Below, piece after piece: positions 1-31,659 of a DNA stretch of 64,000 bases (positions within the stretch are counted from its first letter, which is position 1; every line of letters begins with the position of its first letter). Source of the stretch: Struthidea cinerea (taxonomy: Eukaryota; Chordata; Aves; Passeriformes; Corcoracidae); contig VZTI01002369.1 in the NCBI GenBank assembly GCA_013397865.1, forward strand, positions 345,029 through 409,028, written 5' to 3'. The translations under genes and the position numbers were made by a program. The notes beneath the pieces are model-generated. The model was not told where the DNA came from and ran no database searches. It saw nothing but the letters and a program-made list of their open reading frames with translations.

Positions 1-1489
1 GCTCAAGCAGGAATTCTGAAACTTGATCTGGAGGAGAAGTTTAAAGGAAAATGCAGGTCAGGTGCAACAGACATCTTCCATCTGCTGTAAATGAGATGCA
101 AGTTGAGGACTTTTTGATGGTGTGGTGGAAAAAAAGACTTAATGGAAAGCTTCCAACCTGTGTGAGCTGAAGACCTGTCCCTTTCTTTGCACAGCTTTCA
201 GCGGGGCTGACCTTCTGGGCCAGACTCACAGCAGTGACTGCACGATTCGTCTCAGCTCCCAATGCTCTCCCACAGCTGTGCAGCTCCTTCCTCTGCTCGA
301 GTCTCTCTGGGGAATGATGTTTGTGCTAGAGGAGAGATGCAGCTGTAATCTTAATTTTGTGTGCCTAGTATAGATGGTCAACTCATTTTTGGGGGCACAC
401 AGGAAGGCTTCTTTGTGTTTTATATTTCCTTCCTATTTTTGGACTGAAGAAGCAAATTGTTGAAGAGGCCAAGTGTTGACAGATATTAGTTTGCTGTTAG
501 CCACCTATTATTTTTGCTAATTATAGTTTGCCTGTTAAGTGGATGCCTTTTATATTTAAACTGCGCACTCCCTAGCAGGGGAAAATACGAGGTTTTTGTT
601 TGTATCCAGCACAAAGGATACTCTGATTTTGGTATTTCTTGTAGTCACTCCCAGACCTCCTGATCATTTCAGACAAGCCTTGATTTTAGTCGGCTTAAGA
701 ACTTTGGTGCTCAGACTTTCTTTGTTTTAAGAAAGAGGAGAAATCAGCATTACAAATAATTCCAAGTAGTTGGCTGAAGTAATTTACCACAATGTAGTTT
801 GCCACTGTTTTTTAGACAAAAAATTCAAAGTAGGGTATACCATGGCAAAGAAGTGCCCCTGTTTCTTGCCTGATACCAACACTGGTACTTGGGGTTGTAG
901 TTTATTCTTTCCTGGGTATTTAAAAGTAAGAGTTTTGGCTTGGTGGGTTTTTTGTTTTATTTGGGAGGTTGGTGATTGTTCTGTGGTTTTGTTTTTCTCT
1001 TTCCTATCTTCTCTTGTTTGAACTGTGTCTTCAGCAGTAGTATGTAGAGCACTCTGGTGCTCTCGAGAGCAAATACCATAAATTCATGAATCTTGGCAGG
1101 TGGTGACAGCCCATGTTTTATTTTAGGCATGCAGGAGCTGACACGAGTGGTGATGCACTGGGACGTGTTAGGGATCTGAAATCAGGTTATCGGATCTTTG
1201 CCGAGACCTCCCCATTGATCCAAGCGCCTCCAAATTCCAGTGTTGCCTCAGAGAGGGAGAGAGATGCCAGCTGGGAGGCACTCCAGGCTTCTGAATTACC
1301 CCTTTGGGAAGGTGTAGCTGTAAAAAGAGGGTTTACCTAATGTGTGCTGTTGCTTCATCACTGCTTTTTGTCTCCTCCCTTGCTTCGTGGCGCTGTTCAG
1401 AAGAATCCATCGTACCTTCCGAGCCCCTTCCGTTTTCCCCTCTTTCAATGGAAAGAATCATCTTGGTTTGTTGTTTGGTATTGTTGCAG
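1..1489 (+). other. AGO2: AGO2 intron 3 (3' part)
   Basis: This is noncoding sequence upstream of the exon that begins at residue 113. I see no exon for the preceding residues and no recognisable repeat. It ends in the acceptor ttgttgcag. Confidence 0.8.
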
Positions 1490-20090
<18,601 letters not shown>

Positions 20091-22240
20091 CATGTTTTAA
20101 TGTTCAGCGGCTCCGGACAAGGCAGAGTTGGATTCACACCAGACCAGCTGCACTTAGACCAACAGATGCCCCAGCCCAGGGACAGCCAGCAATGAGTGAT
20201 GCATCTTAATTCCTTTCTTTCCCATTTGCAAGGAAGCCTTCCGTCCAGAATTTCAGACTTGATCACAAACTGCATTCTTGTACCAAACCCTACTATTGTC
20301 GGAAATGTGGTTTGCCAAAAATCTCTGAGCTGCTTGCTATAAAACAGACCCAGATTTTATAATTAAATCAAGAGCTGCAATCTCAGGGCTTAGGGAAGAA
20401 AAACAACAAACCAACAACCCAACCCACAAAACTCCTCATTCAGTTTGCTGTTCATTGAGTTGCTTTTGATAATTTGGAAAGATCTAAATCATACTAAGGT
20501 TTGATGAGCTAAAACGCTGTGAATCAGCTTTTAATACAAAGGAAAACAAAGCATCTTTTGAGTATTTATGAAGCCTTGATTATTCTGGATGCATTTACAA
20601 AATTTTTATTTTCAAAATAAGAGCGTGACAAAATTCTGGTTTCAAACTGTCTTATATTCTTAGATTATTCTCTGCGTGTCTAAGGGCATATGTATTTTCT
20701 GAAGCTTGTTATTGAATGTTTTTTATTGTGCTGCATTTTAAAATGTTTTTCATAGACTAAAGATAAATATAAAACAAAACAAAAACCTGTACCTAAGCTT
20801 TTAATAGCTCCAGTTAGATTGGCAAAGGAAAATGTGCCATTTAAAAAATTTGTAAAGATTTTTTTAAATCATACTGACAGCTAACTTTAGGATTTGTCAT
20901 ACAGGACTGTGACACTTACTTTCCAAAGTCTCTAAAGAATACGGGTCTGTGGTGATAAATACAGTACAATCCTTTTTCACTGTTGTTTGAGTTAATGTAA
21001 ATTTTATATATGTTTCACAGTATTAATGTGATAGACTAGATGCTATTATTTATTTTTATTTACTAAGGAGTGCTCATTATACTTCTGTTAACATATCAAG
21101 AATGCTTTGAACTTAGAAAGTAAAATCCTTTTTGTGGGGACATTACTCTTCAAATGCAAAAAAAATTATGCAATTGACGTGGTGAGAGGTCAGAGATGCA
21201 GCCAGTGTCTGTTGTAGCTTGGGATTTGCAGAAAGGCTTTTTCAACATGCACACAACACAGCAGGTTTTACCTCTGCAGTTCAGACGCACACAAGACTAA
21301 CATCCTCTGTTCATTCAAGCACAAAACAATTGTATTTTATTTATATGTTGAGTAGTGGTGAAGCAGGAGCTCTGCTAGAGGAGAGTGGCTCGCTGGAAGT
21401 TAGGCAGAAGTCAGAGAATCTATGCAGTAAAGATAAAAATTAGGAAACTGAAGTTTACTTAGGGAGGGAGGTGAAACTCTCTTCATTATGCATAAGATCT
21501 GTAGGAAATGTGAGAGTTTTGCCATTCTCTTAGGAGAAGCATTAATTAAAACTGATAATTACTAGATGCTTCTGTTAGTTTGCACACTGGATTCATAAAA
21601 ACCATAACACACATGTAAACCATTGCACTAATGACGATGCCACGAGCAGGTTTAGGAGAAAATGGAAAAAGCCTGGGAAAGTTGTTTATGCTGAATTGAT
21701 CTTGTTTGTTTTTCCATGGGATAACTGAAATGACATGCTGAGAGGCAGGTTGGAAAACCTTCATTCTCTTCAACTGATGGATTTTGCTTTGTCTTTTCCC
21801 TTTTCTCCGGAGCAGCTGCTCAGTCTCTGTTTAGACACTTCCACCTCTGGCCACTGGGATGGGTGAGTAGCTTTAACCCATGCAGAACTCTGGGCCCCAG
21901 GGCAGGTCAGCTGCGACCAGGTGGTGTTGGATAAGCTAGAAAATGCCCAACCTTTGCTGCATAAAGACTTTTAGGTACATAATTCCAGTTCAGATCTTCA
22001 CCTTGTAGCAGTGTGTTGGTTGTCAGTGTTTTGTAGGTGAAATGTAGAACCTGTTAATGGAATAATTGTATTTGTACTATTCTAATTGGGTGATTAGGCT
22101 GCTGGCTCAGAGTGTCTTCTTGGTCATAGTTCTATAAATTCTGAAGTTCTATAAAATACAGAAATCTGTAAGATTTCTGTAAATTTGAAGCAAATCCTAG
22201 GTAGCATTGTCTGTCTTGCTGTGTGCCAGCAAGGTTGTAC

Positions 22241-22247
22241 CTACCTC
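22241..22247 (+). promoter_or_regulatory. let-7 seed match (7mer-m8) in AGO2 3'UTR
   Basis: CTACCTC, complementary to the let-7 seed, followed by C, so a 7mer-m8 type. The function is inferred from the seed only. Confidence 0.35.
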
Positions 22248-24492
22248 CCCTCAAGTACCCCTGAGCTGCAGATCCGCCCCGTGGTGGGTGTGTTGCACTT
22301 CTCTGTGTTTCCTTGAGAGCTTTCCTATTTCAGTGAAGATATTAATTTGGCAGAGTTTTATATAAGAATTATTTTTATATGAATTCTTCTTATCAGATAG
22401 GATAAAGATCATCCATTTTAAGACATCATTTAACTTATTTGCTGTCTGTTATGCAGAGACCTCTTGGATGTGAAATTCATCCCCCTCTTTCCACGGAGAT
22501 CTGGGACAAAGGAATTGTACAGGTGGTCAGATGGGGTGAGGAGGGCAGGATCTGTCTTGACCTCAGATCTCATTTCTGAAGCAGCCTGGGACTGCACTGC
22601 ATCCTGTTTAAGATGTTTCCTTTGTGAGAAAGTGAGTTTTAGGCAGCCCCTTAATCTGAGAGTAGTTGTTGTTTGTGTATCCTCTTGGAATGAGCAGATA
22701 TTCTGTGTAGCTTTGCTTTCCTAAGTATGAAGAACTTGGGATGTTTATGTGCATTTCAGGATGTTTTTACCTTTTACAGATCTTTCTAAGCCTCTAATAC
22801 TGCTAATTCGTTATGCCTTGGTGTCTCCCTCCTTTTCCCTCCCACCAGTGGTGAATTAGTGAATAATTTAAAGCATTTAAAAAAAACCCCACTGATTAAG
22901 CACATACTTTGTAAAGTACAGCATGCTGGCAGTCCAGCAGCTCTCTTTCTGGGAGTATTTTTAATATAAACTATATATTCAAGAATGTCCAGAAAAACCC
23001 ACCACAAACACCTAAAATCCTAGTATTATTTTTTATTTTGTACCTCCCACGTGTCTGGTGTAGAACAGCAACATCTCAGGTCAACACAAAGCTCAAGAAG
23101 TCTCAGTCTCCCACAGGTTGCTGCTGGAGAAGTGCCAGCTGAGGCCACAGCTCTGAGTCTCTGGGTCCCTGTGTAGCTCAGGTCAGCAATAACCAAATTT
23201 GTGCCACCCTTGGACACTTGGGCCATTTTCCAGCCCATGCAAAGGAGTCCCACTGCAGAACCCCCCAAAACAGCATCAGCAAGTGTGAAATGCTCCTCCT
23301 GGGAGGTGACAAGTACTATCAGAAGATATGAAATACTGAAAAGTTTGTCTTTTTTTCCCTGATGTGCAAAATCTAATGCAATAATGAGGTTTGCTTGGTG
23401 GTGGAAATTTCTGCTCCAGTGGCTGAACAGAGTAACGAGTCCACTCCATCTGTCCTAGCACCCAGGAAACAGCTGATCCTTAGGAGCAAATGTCCTGTTG
23501 GGAAATGCTGGAAGTAGGTGGATTTGTCTCTGCCTGTATGTGGCATTTAAGACAGCCCTATGCAATTTAACACTTGTATGTGTGTGTATACACTGATGTA
23601 CAGTGTGAGATCACTTGTTTTATTAGAGCTCCTTATTTTGGCTTGGTTTGCTTTAGAATATTTGACTTCGTGAATTACAATCAATGATCTTCCATGTTCC
23701 AGAAGCTTTGGCACAGGAATTTCCTTGTTTCTTGATCTGTCAGGTAACAAATACCCTTGATCTCCATCCAGGCCCCCAGGCAGCGTTCCCTGATTGTAAA
23801 AACAAAAAGGTTGTGAAGGTTTGGCTTTGATTCTTCCTCTCTCAATAACTCCTGCAGCCTTTGTCCATTGTAACAGAGTCTTGTTCTTGTTGGATCATTT
23901 TTATAACATTAGATGAGGTATTTCCACAAGGATTTTCAAATTAAAACTTTTGGAGGGTTAGGTGTGAAGAGTTCAGGAGTTTTTCTGAAAAGGTTGAATT
24001 TTCTAAGATGCTTCTAAGTTTTTCTTTCTGACGCAAGTTGTTCATATGCAGGCCCAAAGGCTTTTGATTAAATAGCAGACTCAGTCAAATAAGCATCTCT
24101 GGTGGCATAAATAACCCATAAGGGACTTTTTTGTTTTAAAGACATTTTTGACATCTTTTACACATTAACAAAACGAATGTAAGAAGAGTTCTCAGTATTT
24201 TTCACACTTGAGACCAGCGTAATTAAACTCACTTGTTTTCCTGTTTTTTTTAATACTCTTCTCCTGCCATAGCATCTCTCTTTGTGTGGCTTTCCCCATT
24301 CCTAATGCAGGGCAGTCCTTTGTTTTTTACTTTCATATTCTGTTTGGTAACATGCTTCTTGATGCACACATGCCATCTTTCCTAAGGAAAACTTCAAGTA
24401 GAAGGTAATTGCACTGATTTTTTGGGTTTTTTTTAAACTCCCTTTTTACTGTAAGATTTTTTTTTGCATCTGCTGTAGCTCTTTGAAAATAC

Positions 24493-24500
24493 TGTAAATA
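24493..24500 (+). promoter_or_regulatory. Pumilio response element in AGO2 3'UTR
   Basis: TGTAAATA matches the PUM1/PUM2 consensus UGUANAUA exactly. Occupancy is unknown. Confidence 0.4.
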
Positions 24501-27500
24501 GTGCTCTGTACAGCAAATACTGAAATGCTGGGGATACCATTCCTTGTTATATATTCCAGAATCCTGCCATATTTTCCAGTATTGAGATACGAGCTTTGGT
24601 GTTAAATGCTGTTAACTTTGTTTGCATTATGGTGGCAATCCAAGAAGGGCACAGTTGCTTTATGACAGTGGAATTATTTAGAGTTTGTCAGAATTTATAA
24701 AACATTTCCTTCTTCTCTCCTCTGTGCACATTTCTCCCAGGCCACAGAGATGCAGTTTTTCAGCTCTCACTGTGCTCTGTGCAAGGTTCGAATGCCAGTT
24801 TTGGTATCAGTTTGGTGACTGATAGCATTAATGTAATATCTGGATCATCAGCTGTAGCTCTCACAGGTTTTCCTTGGCTGCTCCAGCGTCTGATTCTTGT
24901 GTCGTAGAAGCAGAACCAGTGGATGTGGCAGAATTAGTGGAATTACAGGGATTTGGGATCCAATTAGGATGTCTTGCTGTCTGTCCCTTCATGGTGTGGG
25001 ATTGGGGAGTGCAGTGGATGTTTCAGTGCTCTGAGCTAAGGAATGGTGTCACCTCTGGCTGCCCATGGATCTCCCATCCATCAGCAGTTGCCTTTTGCTT
25101 CCATAACCCTCGGGGACAGGACAGACCCCCAACTCCAGCCCCATTGTCTGATGTTAGGATGCAAACCATCAAGTTCTGCTGTCTGTTTCTGAGGGTTAAT
25201 GACTGGAAAGATGCATTTCTGAGAGGGTTTAATCCAAATTATATGGGAGGGGGGTGCTGTGTGTGCTTGGTGTGGCACAGAATCTGTTTAATCTCATTTA
25301 GTGTTTCAGTTGCTTTGTCACTTCTTTGAAGTGTTGATTTGAATGTAATTGTTTGGCCAAATCACTACAAAAGTGGGTTTGTGAGAACCTTTAGTTACAA
25401 AGCAGGTGCAGTTCAAGGCTACCTCCTGTGTTCCTTCACAGAAGAATTCATTGATGTGAACCTCCCACTAAGCAGCCAAAATGCTCCCAGAGGAACTGCA
25501 TTTGTCCTGGTCTGTTCCTTGCTGGGAAGTGGCAGTGCCATACTGTGATCCTGGGTGGCTGCTCAGCCTTCCCTCTGTCTTCCAGAGGTGTCCCCGTGTA
25601 TTGAGAGGGTGCCAGACCTGGCAAGAGGCACGTCTGGCACATCTGCTTCTGCTCAGGGTCACCCCATAGCAGCAGCTCCCTCTGTGACCTGTCCCTTCAC
25701 TTGAGTTTCTATACTGTTGTTTTCCAAATGAAACATGTTTCTGTACTTCACCTGTTGGCCAGAAAATGTCAGGTTTTCTCTGAAAATTACATGAAGGTGC
25801 TTGAAATATATTTTGAGTCTGAGGCAAAAAATATGTATTGGATTATTTTTTTAATGTATTTTTTAGATAAGTTGGCATGCGACTGTAAGAGTGAAAATAC
25901 TTTATTCCTTGCTCAGAGAATTATAAACTTTAAAATGTGGGAAAAAAACCCCAAACCAAAACACCAAAAAATAACCCCAAACCTGAGTATGTTCATCTTG
26001 GGACTGTTTAGTGTCAGTTCTGTGCAAAGCCTTGGCCAAAACTCAACCTTGACATAAGTGCACGTGGACTGAGGGTGCTTTAAGTGACCTGAAATGAAAC
26101 TGTAGAAAACTGTGTTAATACATCAGAGTTTTGTTTACAATTATTCCAGACAAGCTTCCTCATCTCAGAACAAACCACTCTGCTGACAGAAATACCTGTT
26201 GGAGCACCGTGTGCTGGTGTGGTTTTGTAGCAGTGTTAAAGTTGATTTTTATTTAGAAGTAACAGGTCTTTGTGCTATGGATTTTGGCCTATCACAGTGA
26301 GTTTCCTGGGATTCTGTGCTCCCTGCAATTTCCTTCCCTTCATCTCTAGCTGTAGACACTAATGGAGCTCATCCATGGCAGGAGGATTGCTGATGTCCTG
26401 ACTTTTGGGAACCCAGATTTTGCAAGTGACTGAATAAACCATTCTAAATCAGCTCATTAATAACTGAATGGGGTAAAATCCTGTCAGTTTTGTTCAGTTC
26501 TCAGTCATGATTTAACAAAGCCCCCCCAAAAGTGTGAAGTGCAGGGTAAATGGCTGCTTTGGAGATGTTACACTGTATTCTGCACTGCAGATCATGGACA
26601 CTACTGCTGGCAGGGCTTGCACTGTGCAGAGATGCTGAACAGCTCCCCTGTCTCTGATGGGAGCAGAGTTTTGTTTTTTCCAGAGAAGGCTGACCCGGGA
26701 TCATCAGGAAGTTTAAGAAGGAGCCCTGTGCTAGGTTCTGCTCGTGCCATAGAGAAGAGAAACACTGGGTACCCCAGCCCTTGGGGAAATGAGATGAGGG
26801 GAGACATTTCCTTGCAAAATTGCCAATTTAAGCACTTGTTCAGGTGGCAGTTTAATTCTTAGTTTTCCTTCTGGCTTCTCTGCAAGTGCCCCTCAGAAAT
26901 CCCCCACGCTGCACCCATCTGCTGGCCCCATCCCAGAGGGGGAAGGTTGGTAGGGAGCTCCCCAAGTTGATTTGTGGTGTCAGGGAGCTCTGACTTGGTT
27001 GTACCTCCGGGACAGGGCGGGACGAGAGGTTGGCTGGAGTCAGTTGTGGGAGTTCTGCACATGGCAGCACTACAAACCTGCAGCACCAGGTAAAGTCTGG
27101 CTGCTCCTTCCTCCCACCTAAATATCCCCCAAAAAAGCAATTCCTTTGGATTTGTCCATGAGCTGCCTCAGCAGATGCATCCTAAATCTGCCTATACCTG
27201 CTCTTCCACCAACCAACCTCCCTGTGTGGTTTGAGGAGCTTTGGTTTGCATGGCAGTTCTGTATCAAAGGGAATAATCCTTTCCACAGGGTTCTTAGGAG
27301 TGCACAGGTTTCAGTTGTGTTTTTCTCCTCACATTTTGGATGTGGTGTTGTACCATGTGCTTTAGTTGTTTTTTTTTTTCCTTCCTTCCTTAAGCACAAC
27401 TAAACCACCTCCTGGAACAGCTGCTCTCTGCTCATCAGCAGGGATTGCAGATACTGTCTGACCTGGGAGCAAGCCTAGGAGTGGTCCCCAAAACATAAAC

Positions 27501-28566
27501 TTTTCTGGTCTTCTTATGGGGTTTTTTTGAGTGTGCTTGGCAAGCATGAATGGTGAACAGGTCAGCAGGCAAGCTTGGGAGTTTCTAATCCCCTGGCTGG
27601 TGCTGTTTGTGTTTGCTTTGTTAGGTTGGATTTCCTGTCAGAAAAAAAATAAAATAATGTGGACTTTTTTCTGTATTTGTCAGCTTTTCCTGATTTTAAA
27701 GCCATGAATAGAGGAAGCTTCGCTCGTGCCAGTATTTGTGATATTGCACATTTTTGCCTGCCATGTACTTGACTCAAAGCAGATCCTGTCTGAGCTCTAT
27801 GAGCACCCCAAAACCTCAGCTGCTGTGGGTTGGATCAGACCTCTCATGCACCAACATGAAATGCAGTGAATTTCGTTTTTAGATCTCCCTAGAGTGAATT
27901 CTGCATCAACTGTGAGGTGCTCAGACCTCACTGTTTTATAGCATTGTTTCTATGCTGTAAAAAAATAAGGATTTGACCCAAATTTTGTCATTCCTGATAC
28001 ATTTTCTCGTGAAACTTAACATGAGTGAGCCCTTCAATTGCTTATCTCATTTACACATGACAACCTTGTAATTGCATTTTAAAGAAAATAAGAGGAAAAA
28101 ACCCAACTAAACAAACCATCAAAAACCATTAAGGACTAAGTTACAGAATTATTTATCTTGGAAAATCAAATTTTCAGTGAGGTGCAATGAGGAATTATAT
28201 CTGGCAAAGTTCTGTGCTGTCCTGAAGAGTGTTACCTCTTGCTTTCTGTAACTTGTTGATAAAGTTCAGTAGATTTTCTAGATCTCTGTGTGTGTCCCTT
28301 GCTGTGTGTGTACACACATGTGTTTGGCAGGAAAGGGGACAGTGTATGTATAGGCTGTCTGTAAAAGATACAAAAGCAGTATTTGCTGGAAATAATAAGC
28401 ACAATTTCCGTGGGTTTTGCAGTATTTTATTAGTTGTACAATCACAAAGATTTCAACATTTAGGGCAGTTGATAAGTAAAGGTCCAGCCCTGGATTTCTG
28501 TGCAGCAGAGTGGTTAACTTTATCTTGGGAGGGTGAGATAGAAAACAGAATGTATTGATTAAACCC

Positions 28567-28583
28567 TTTTTTTTTTTTTTTTT
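28567..28583. repeat. Homopolymer T17
   Basis: An uninterrupted run of 17 T within the AGO2 3'UTR. Confidence 0.95.
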
Positions 28584-29638
28584 GTTTAATTTTGGTACAT
28601 TGCAAATTTAACTGACTTTATCTGTTAAGGTTTTAATATTTTGTTTTAATAGTTTCAAAATTTTTTTTAAATTATTTTTTTATAAAATAACTGAAAAAAA
28701 AGAACCAAAAATTGATCCAGAAACTTCATATTGTAAATGTTCCCTCCAATCAAAATGTTTCTATGATCATTTAAAGTTCGCTTTTTTTTAAGGAAAAAAA
28801 AAGATAGGATGTTAAGGTCGTTCCAAGTGGTACTAAATGTGTGTTGAGTAGTTTTTTGTGTGTGTGTGTTGCATCTCTGTGGAACTGTCTCGTGCTTGCA
28901 GTATATAAACGACGTAGTGCTGGCTGGGGGAGAGTAGCACTTGTAATGCAAAAACCAGACCCAGAATTACTCTCAGCTGACTCTGAAGGGCATCCCTGGC
29001 GCTGTAGAATTTCCCGTGGAGGTTGGAGGCATCACTTGGCAGTGCTGGGGGGTCACAGTGGGGTGGAATCAATCCATTGCTTCTCTCGCTGCCGTAGGTG
29101 AGCACTTGCATGATGCTGTGTGGCCACGCCACTTTAAACTAAGCCTTAACTAAATGATAAATGTGTCAGATTCCTCTCTCAGAGTATGCAAAAATACTGT
29201 TTGATGACAGGAGGATGTTCCTGTAGAGCTTCAGTGTTAGTAGTCTCCTGAGCTGAGAAATAAGGGATGCCTGTAGCTGTCTGTACTGTGATGCCTCTTT
29301 GGGCACTGGCTGTCGAGGGCTCTTGGGCCTTCCTCCAGCAGCTGACCCCAAACAGGCTTTCCCAAATCCCAGTTTTTTGTTGTTCTTGTTGACAGACATA
29401 CTCTCCTCCCTGCCCCCTTGCCAGCAAATCTCTGCCTGAAGGAGGATTGTGATTTAACACTTCAAATTTTACATCCCAAAAAAAGCCATTCTTGAGTTCC
29501 ACGCTTGCTTCGGGTAGGTGCCATCGATTCCATTTCTTACGACTGACATAGGATCCTTAAAACATTTTAAATAGAGGCAAAAAAAAGTGTTGGGGACCCA
29601 GCTTGCTTTTATTTTAGTATTTTTTTTCCAATTTGGAT

Positions 29639-29646
29639 CTACCTCA
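29639..29646 (+). promoter_or_regulatory. let-7 8mer site in AGO2 3'UTR
   Basis: CTACCTCA is a complete 8mer match to the let-7 seed, suggesting feedback from an abundant miRNA onto its effector. Chance occurrence in 11 kb is possible. Confidence 0.45.
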
Positions 29647-31451
29647 TGTAACCAGTTGGGTGCTAATTACTCAAATTGTCAAGGAGATTTGGCAAAGGCG
29701 ACCAAACCGACCCCGTCCGTGGCCCAAAACCTCGGGTTTCTTGTTCTGAGACAACAATCTTGGATTTGAGTTCTATTCTTTGTGCCTTTGTGTTTTTTTC
29801 CCCAGTGCACAACAATCAAAACTCATCTTCTTGATTAAAAACAGCAAATGGATTTTAACCGTGCCACAAAAAACTGAATTTGAAAATATTTTTCCGTGTA
29901 GCAAGTCGTAAAATAAAGTATCACAGCTGACCTAGGCAAAGAGAAATACCCAATAAAGAAGGTTTTGGAAATGTTTAATCCTGACCCCAGATCTCTACTT
30001 CTCTGTGTCTCTATATATGCATATAGCACACGACTTTGTGTGTATATGTGTATGTATAAAAACATAAAATGGATACACGCGTAAGGGTGAGGGAATAAAA
30101 CATCATTGACCTTTCCACAGTTTTGTATGTAACAGTTTACAACTATGTATAACTTTTTTCTACTATGTGAACCTTTTTTACTCAAAAATAATTCCTTTTC
30201 GGAAAGCTTTAAGTTGTGATGTGCTATCATTTTTTGAAGTTTAAAAAAATTTTTTTAAATCCACTTTTTACCAGTACCTACTACAGAGGGGGACTCTGCT
30301 GTAAAATTGTATTTAGTTTAACTATTAAAAGAAAAAAAAAAAAAAATCTATGTATGGGATTGTAAAAGTGCTGACATTCCATCATGGCAGGACTTCCAAG
30401 CTGTTTCCTAAGGCTTTCTGTTGCAGAGAGACTCAAACAAAAGGAAAATGCCTCTGTTCAGTGTTTTTATAAAACTGCTCCATCAGGTCTAGACTTAAGC
30501 TATATTTTCTAAAGCCTAATCATCCTTTAATATGCTGCAGATAAATGATCAGCATGGTTGCACTTTCTCAGTAATAATGTTTGCCCTGCAATTGGCTCAT
30601 AAGGACTTTAGTTTTTTAACAAAACCAATCGTACTTTGGGCAGAAGGTAATATTTATATAGGTACCTCAAGATAAAAAAAAAATTAAAGAGCCTGAATAT
30701 GCTGCATTTTGTTTCTTTAACATTTTTCATGTAGCATTTGTTTGCTTTTCTGGTTTTTTAGGAGATGACTTAGCTACCTGTTTGCTTTGGGGGACCCCAG
30801 TAGCATTTTAGGCCATTGTATTCCTTGGATCTCGCAGAATGTAGTATCCTGCCTTGGGATCATGCAGAGGTTTGGGATGGGATGTGCCCTGCAGTGTGTG
30901 CACACAGGGAGGGGGACCATGGAAATTCGCTTTATAGACTTCAGGAAAAGGAGAAAAAGGAACTATATTCCTAAAACAGACAATACATGTTCCTAATTCT
31001 TACTTCTGATGGTTTTGTTTTTGCTCTTTCTGCTTTTTTGACTCTTTCCTCAAATAAGAGTGTGGAAAGGGGCAGTTTTTTAATGGGGGCACAGTGACCA
31101 AACCTGCCCCATTGGTGGGTGTTTTGGGGGTGATTCCCCAAATCCATGGGTAAGAGCAGTGCCTCATGTTGGAGCAGGACCCTCTCTGCCCACTCCCTAC
31201 TGCAGGTCCACCCTCTACTCCTTCATTTCCGAGTCAGTGAAAATCTAAAAATGTGCAGAGATGGGGAATCTTTTATTGAGAACTGTTGAAGGAAGCTTCA
31301 AAGGCTGTGAAATTGAGCATTTATTGTCATGTTTTTAAGCTTAGGTGGGTCCTTTTCCAAGTTTGTTTTACAGCTTGCAAGGTAAAATAGTTTGCACTAC
31401 TTTTGCAATAAACTCATGAAAAACCTAACAGGTTCTGTTCTGGTTTCTTAC

Positions 31452-31459
31452 TGTATATA
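31452..31459 (+). promoter_or_regulatory. Pumilio response element near AGO2 distal poly(A) signal
   Basis: TGTATATA fits UGUANAUA and lies about 160 nt before the distal poly(A) signals. Confidence 0.4.
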
Positions 31460-31619
31460 TACAACTAATACTAAAGATTTAGCAGAGTGTTTTTCACCTC
31501 AAAACATAAGACTTGTAACAAGCTCAGAATGCTGTAATTCCTGACAAAATAATGATGTGAATGATATTTTATAAAGTTATTTTGTATGGTGTCAATTTTG
31601 TTTTGCCTCATAGTATGTT

Positions 31620-31630
31620 AATAAAATAAA
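31620..31630 (+). promoter_or_regulatory. AGO2: AGO2 distal polyadenylation signal (double AATAAA)
   Basis: Two overlapping AATAAA hexamers (31620-31625 and 31625-31630) are followed by a T/G-rich stretch (attgtttgatgtctttt, about 31650) that fits a cleavage downstream element. It is the last strong signal before the convergent CHRAC1 transcript. Confidence 0.7.
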
Positions 31631-31659
31631 ATTCCTCATCTTTACAAGAGATTGTTTGA

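Larger units (their letters stand above)
20091..31650 (+). other. AGO2: AGO2 3'UTR, very long single exon (inferred)
   Basis: About 11.5 kb downstream of the stop is free of recognisable transposons, AT-rich, and punctuated by AATAAA hexamers at 26433, 27648, 29912, 29952, 30094, 31407, and 31620/31625. Human AGO2 also has a 3'UTR of roughly this size. The double hexamer near 31620 followed by TG-rich sequence is the best distal end. Open frames inside (for example 24874-25329) show no family features and are probably chance. Confidence 0.75.

Noticed and set aside
24874..25329. 151-codon frame downstream of AGO2
   Set aside because: It lies inside the inferred 3'UTR with no start context, domain or splice support.
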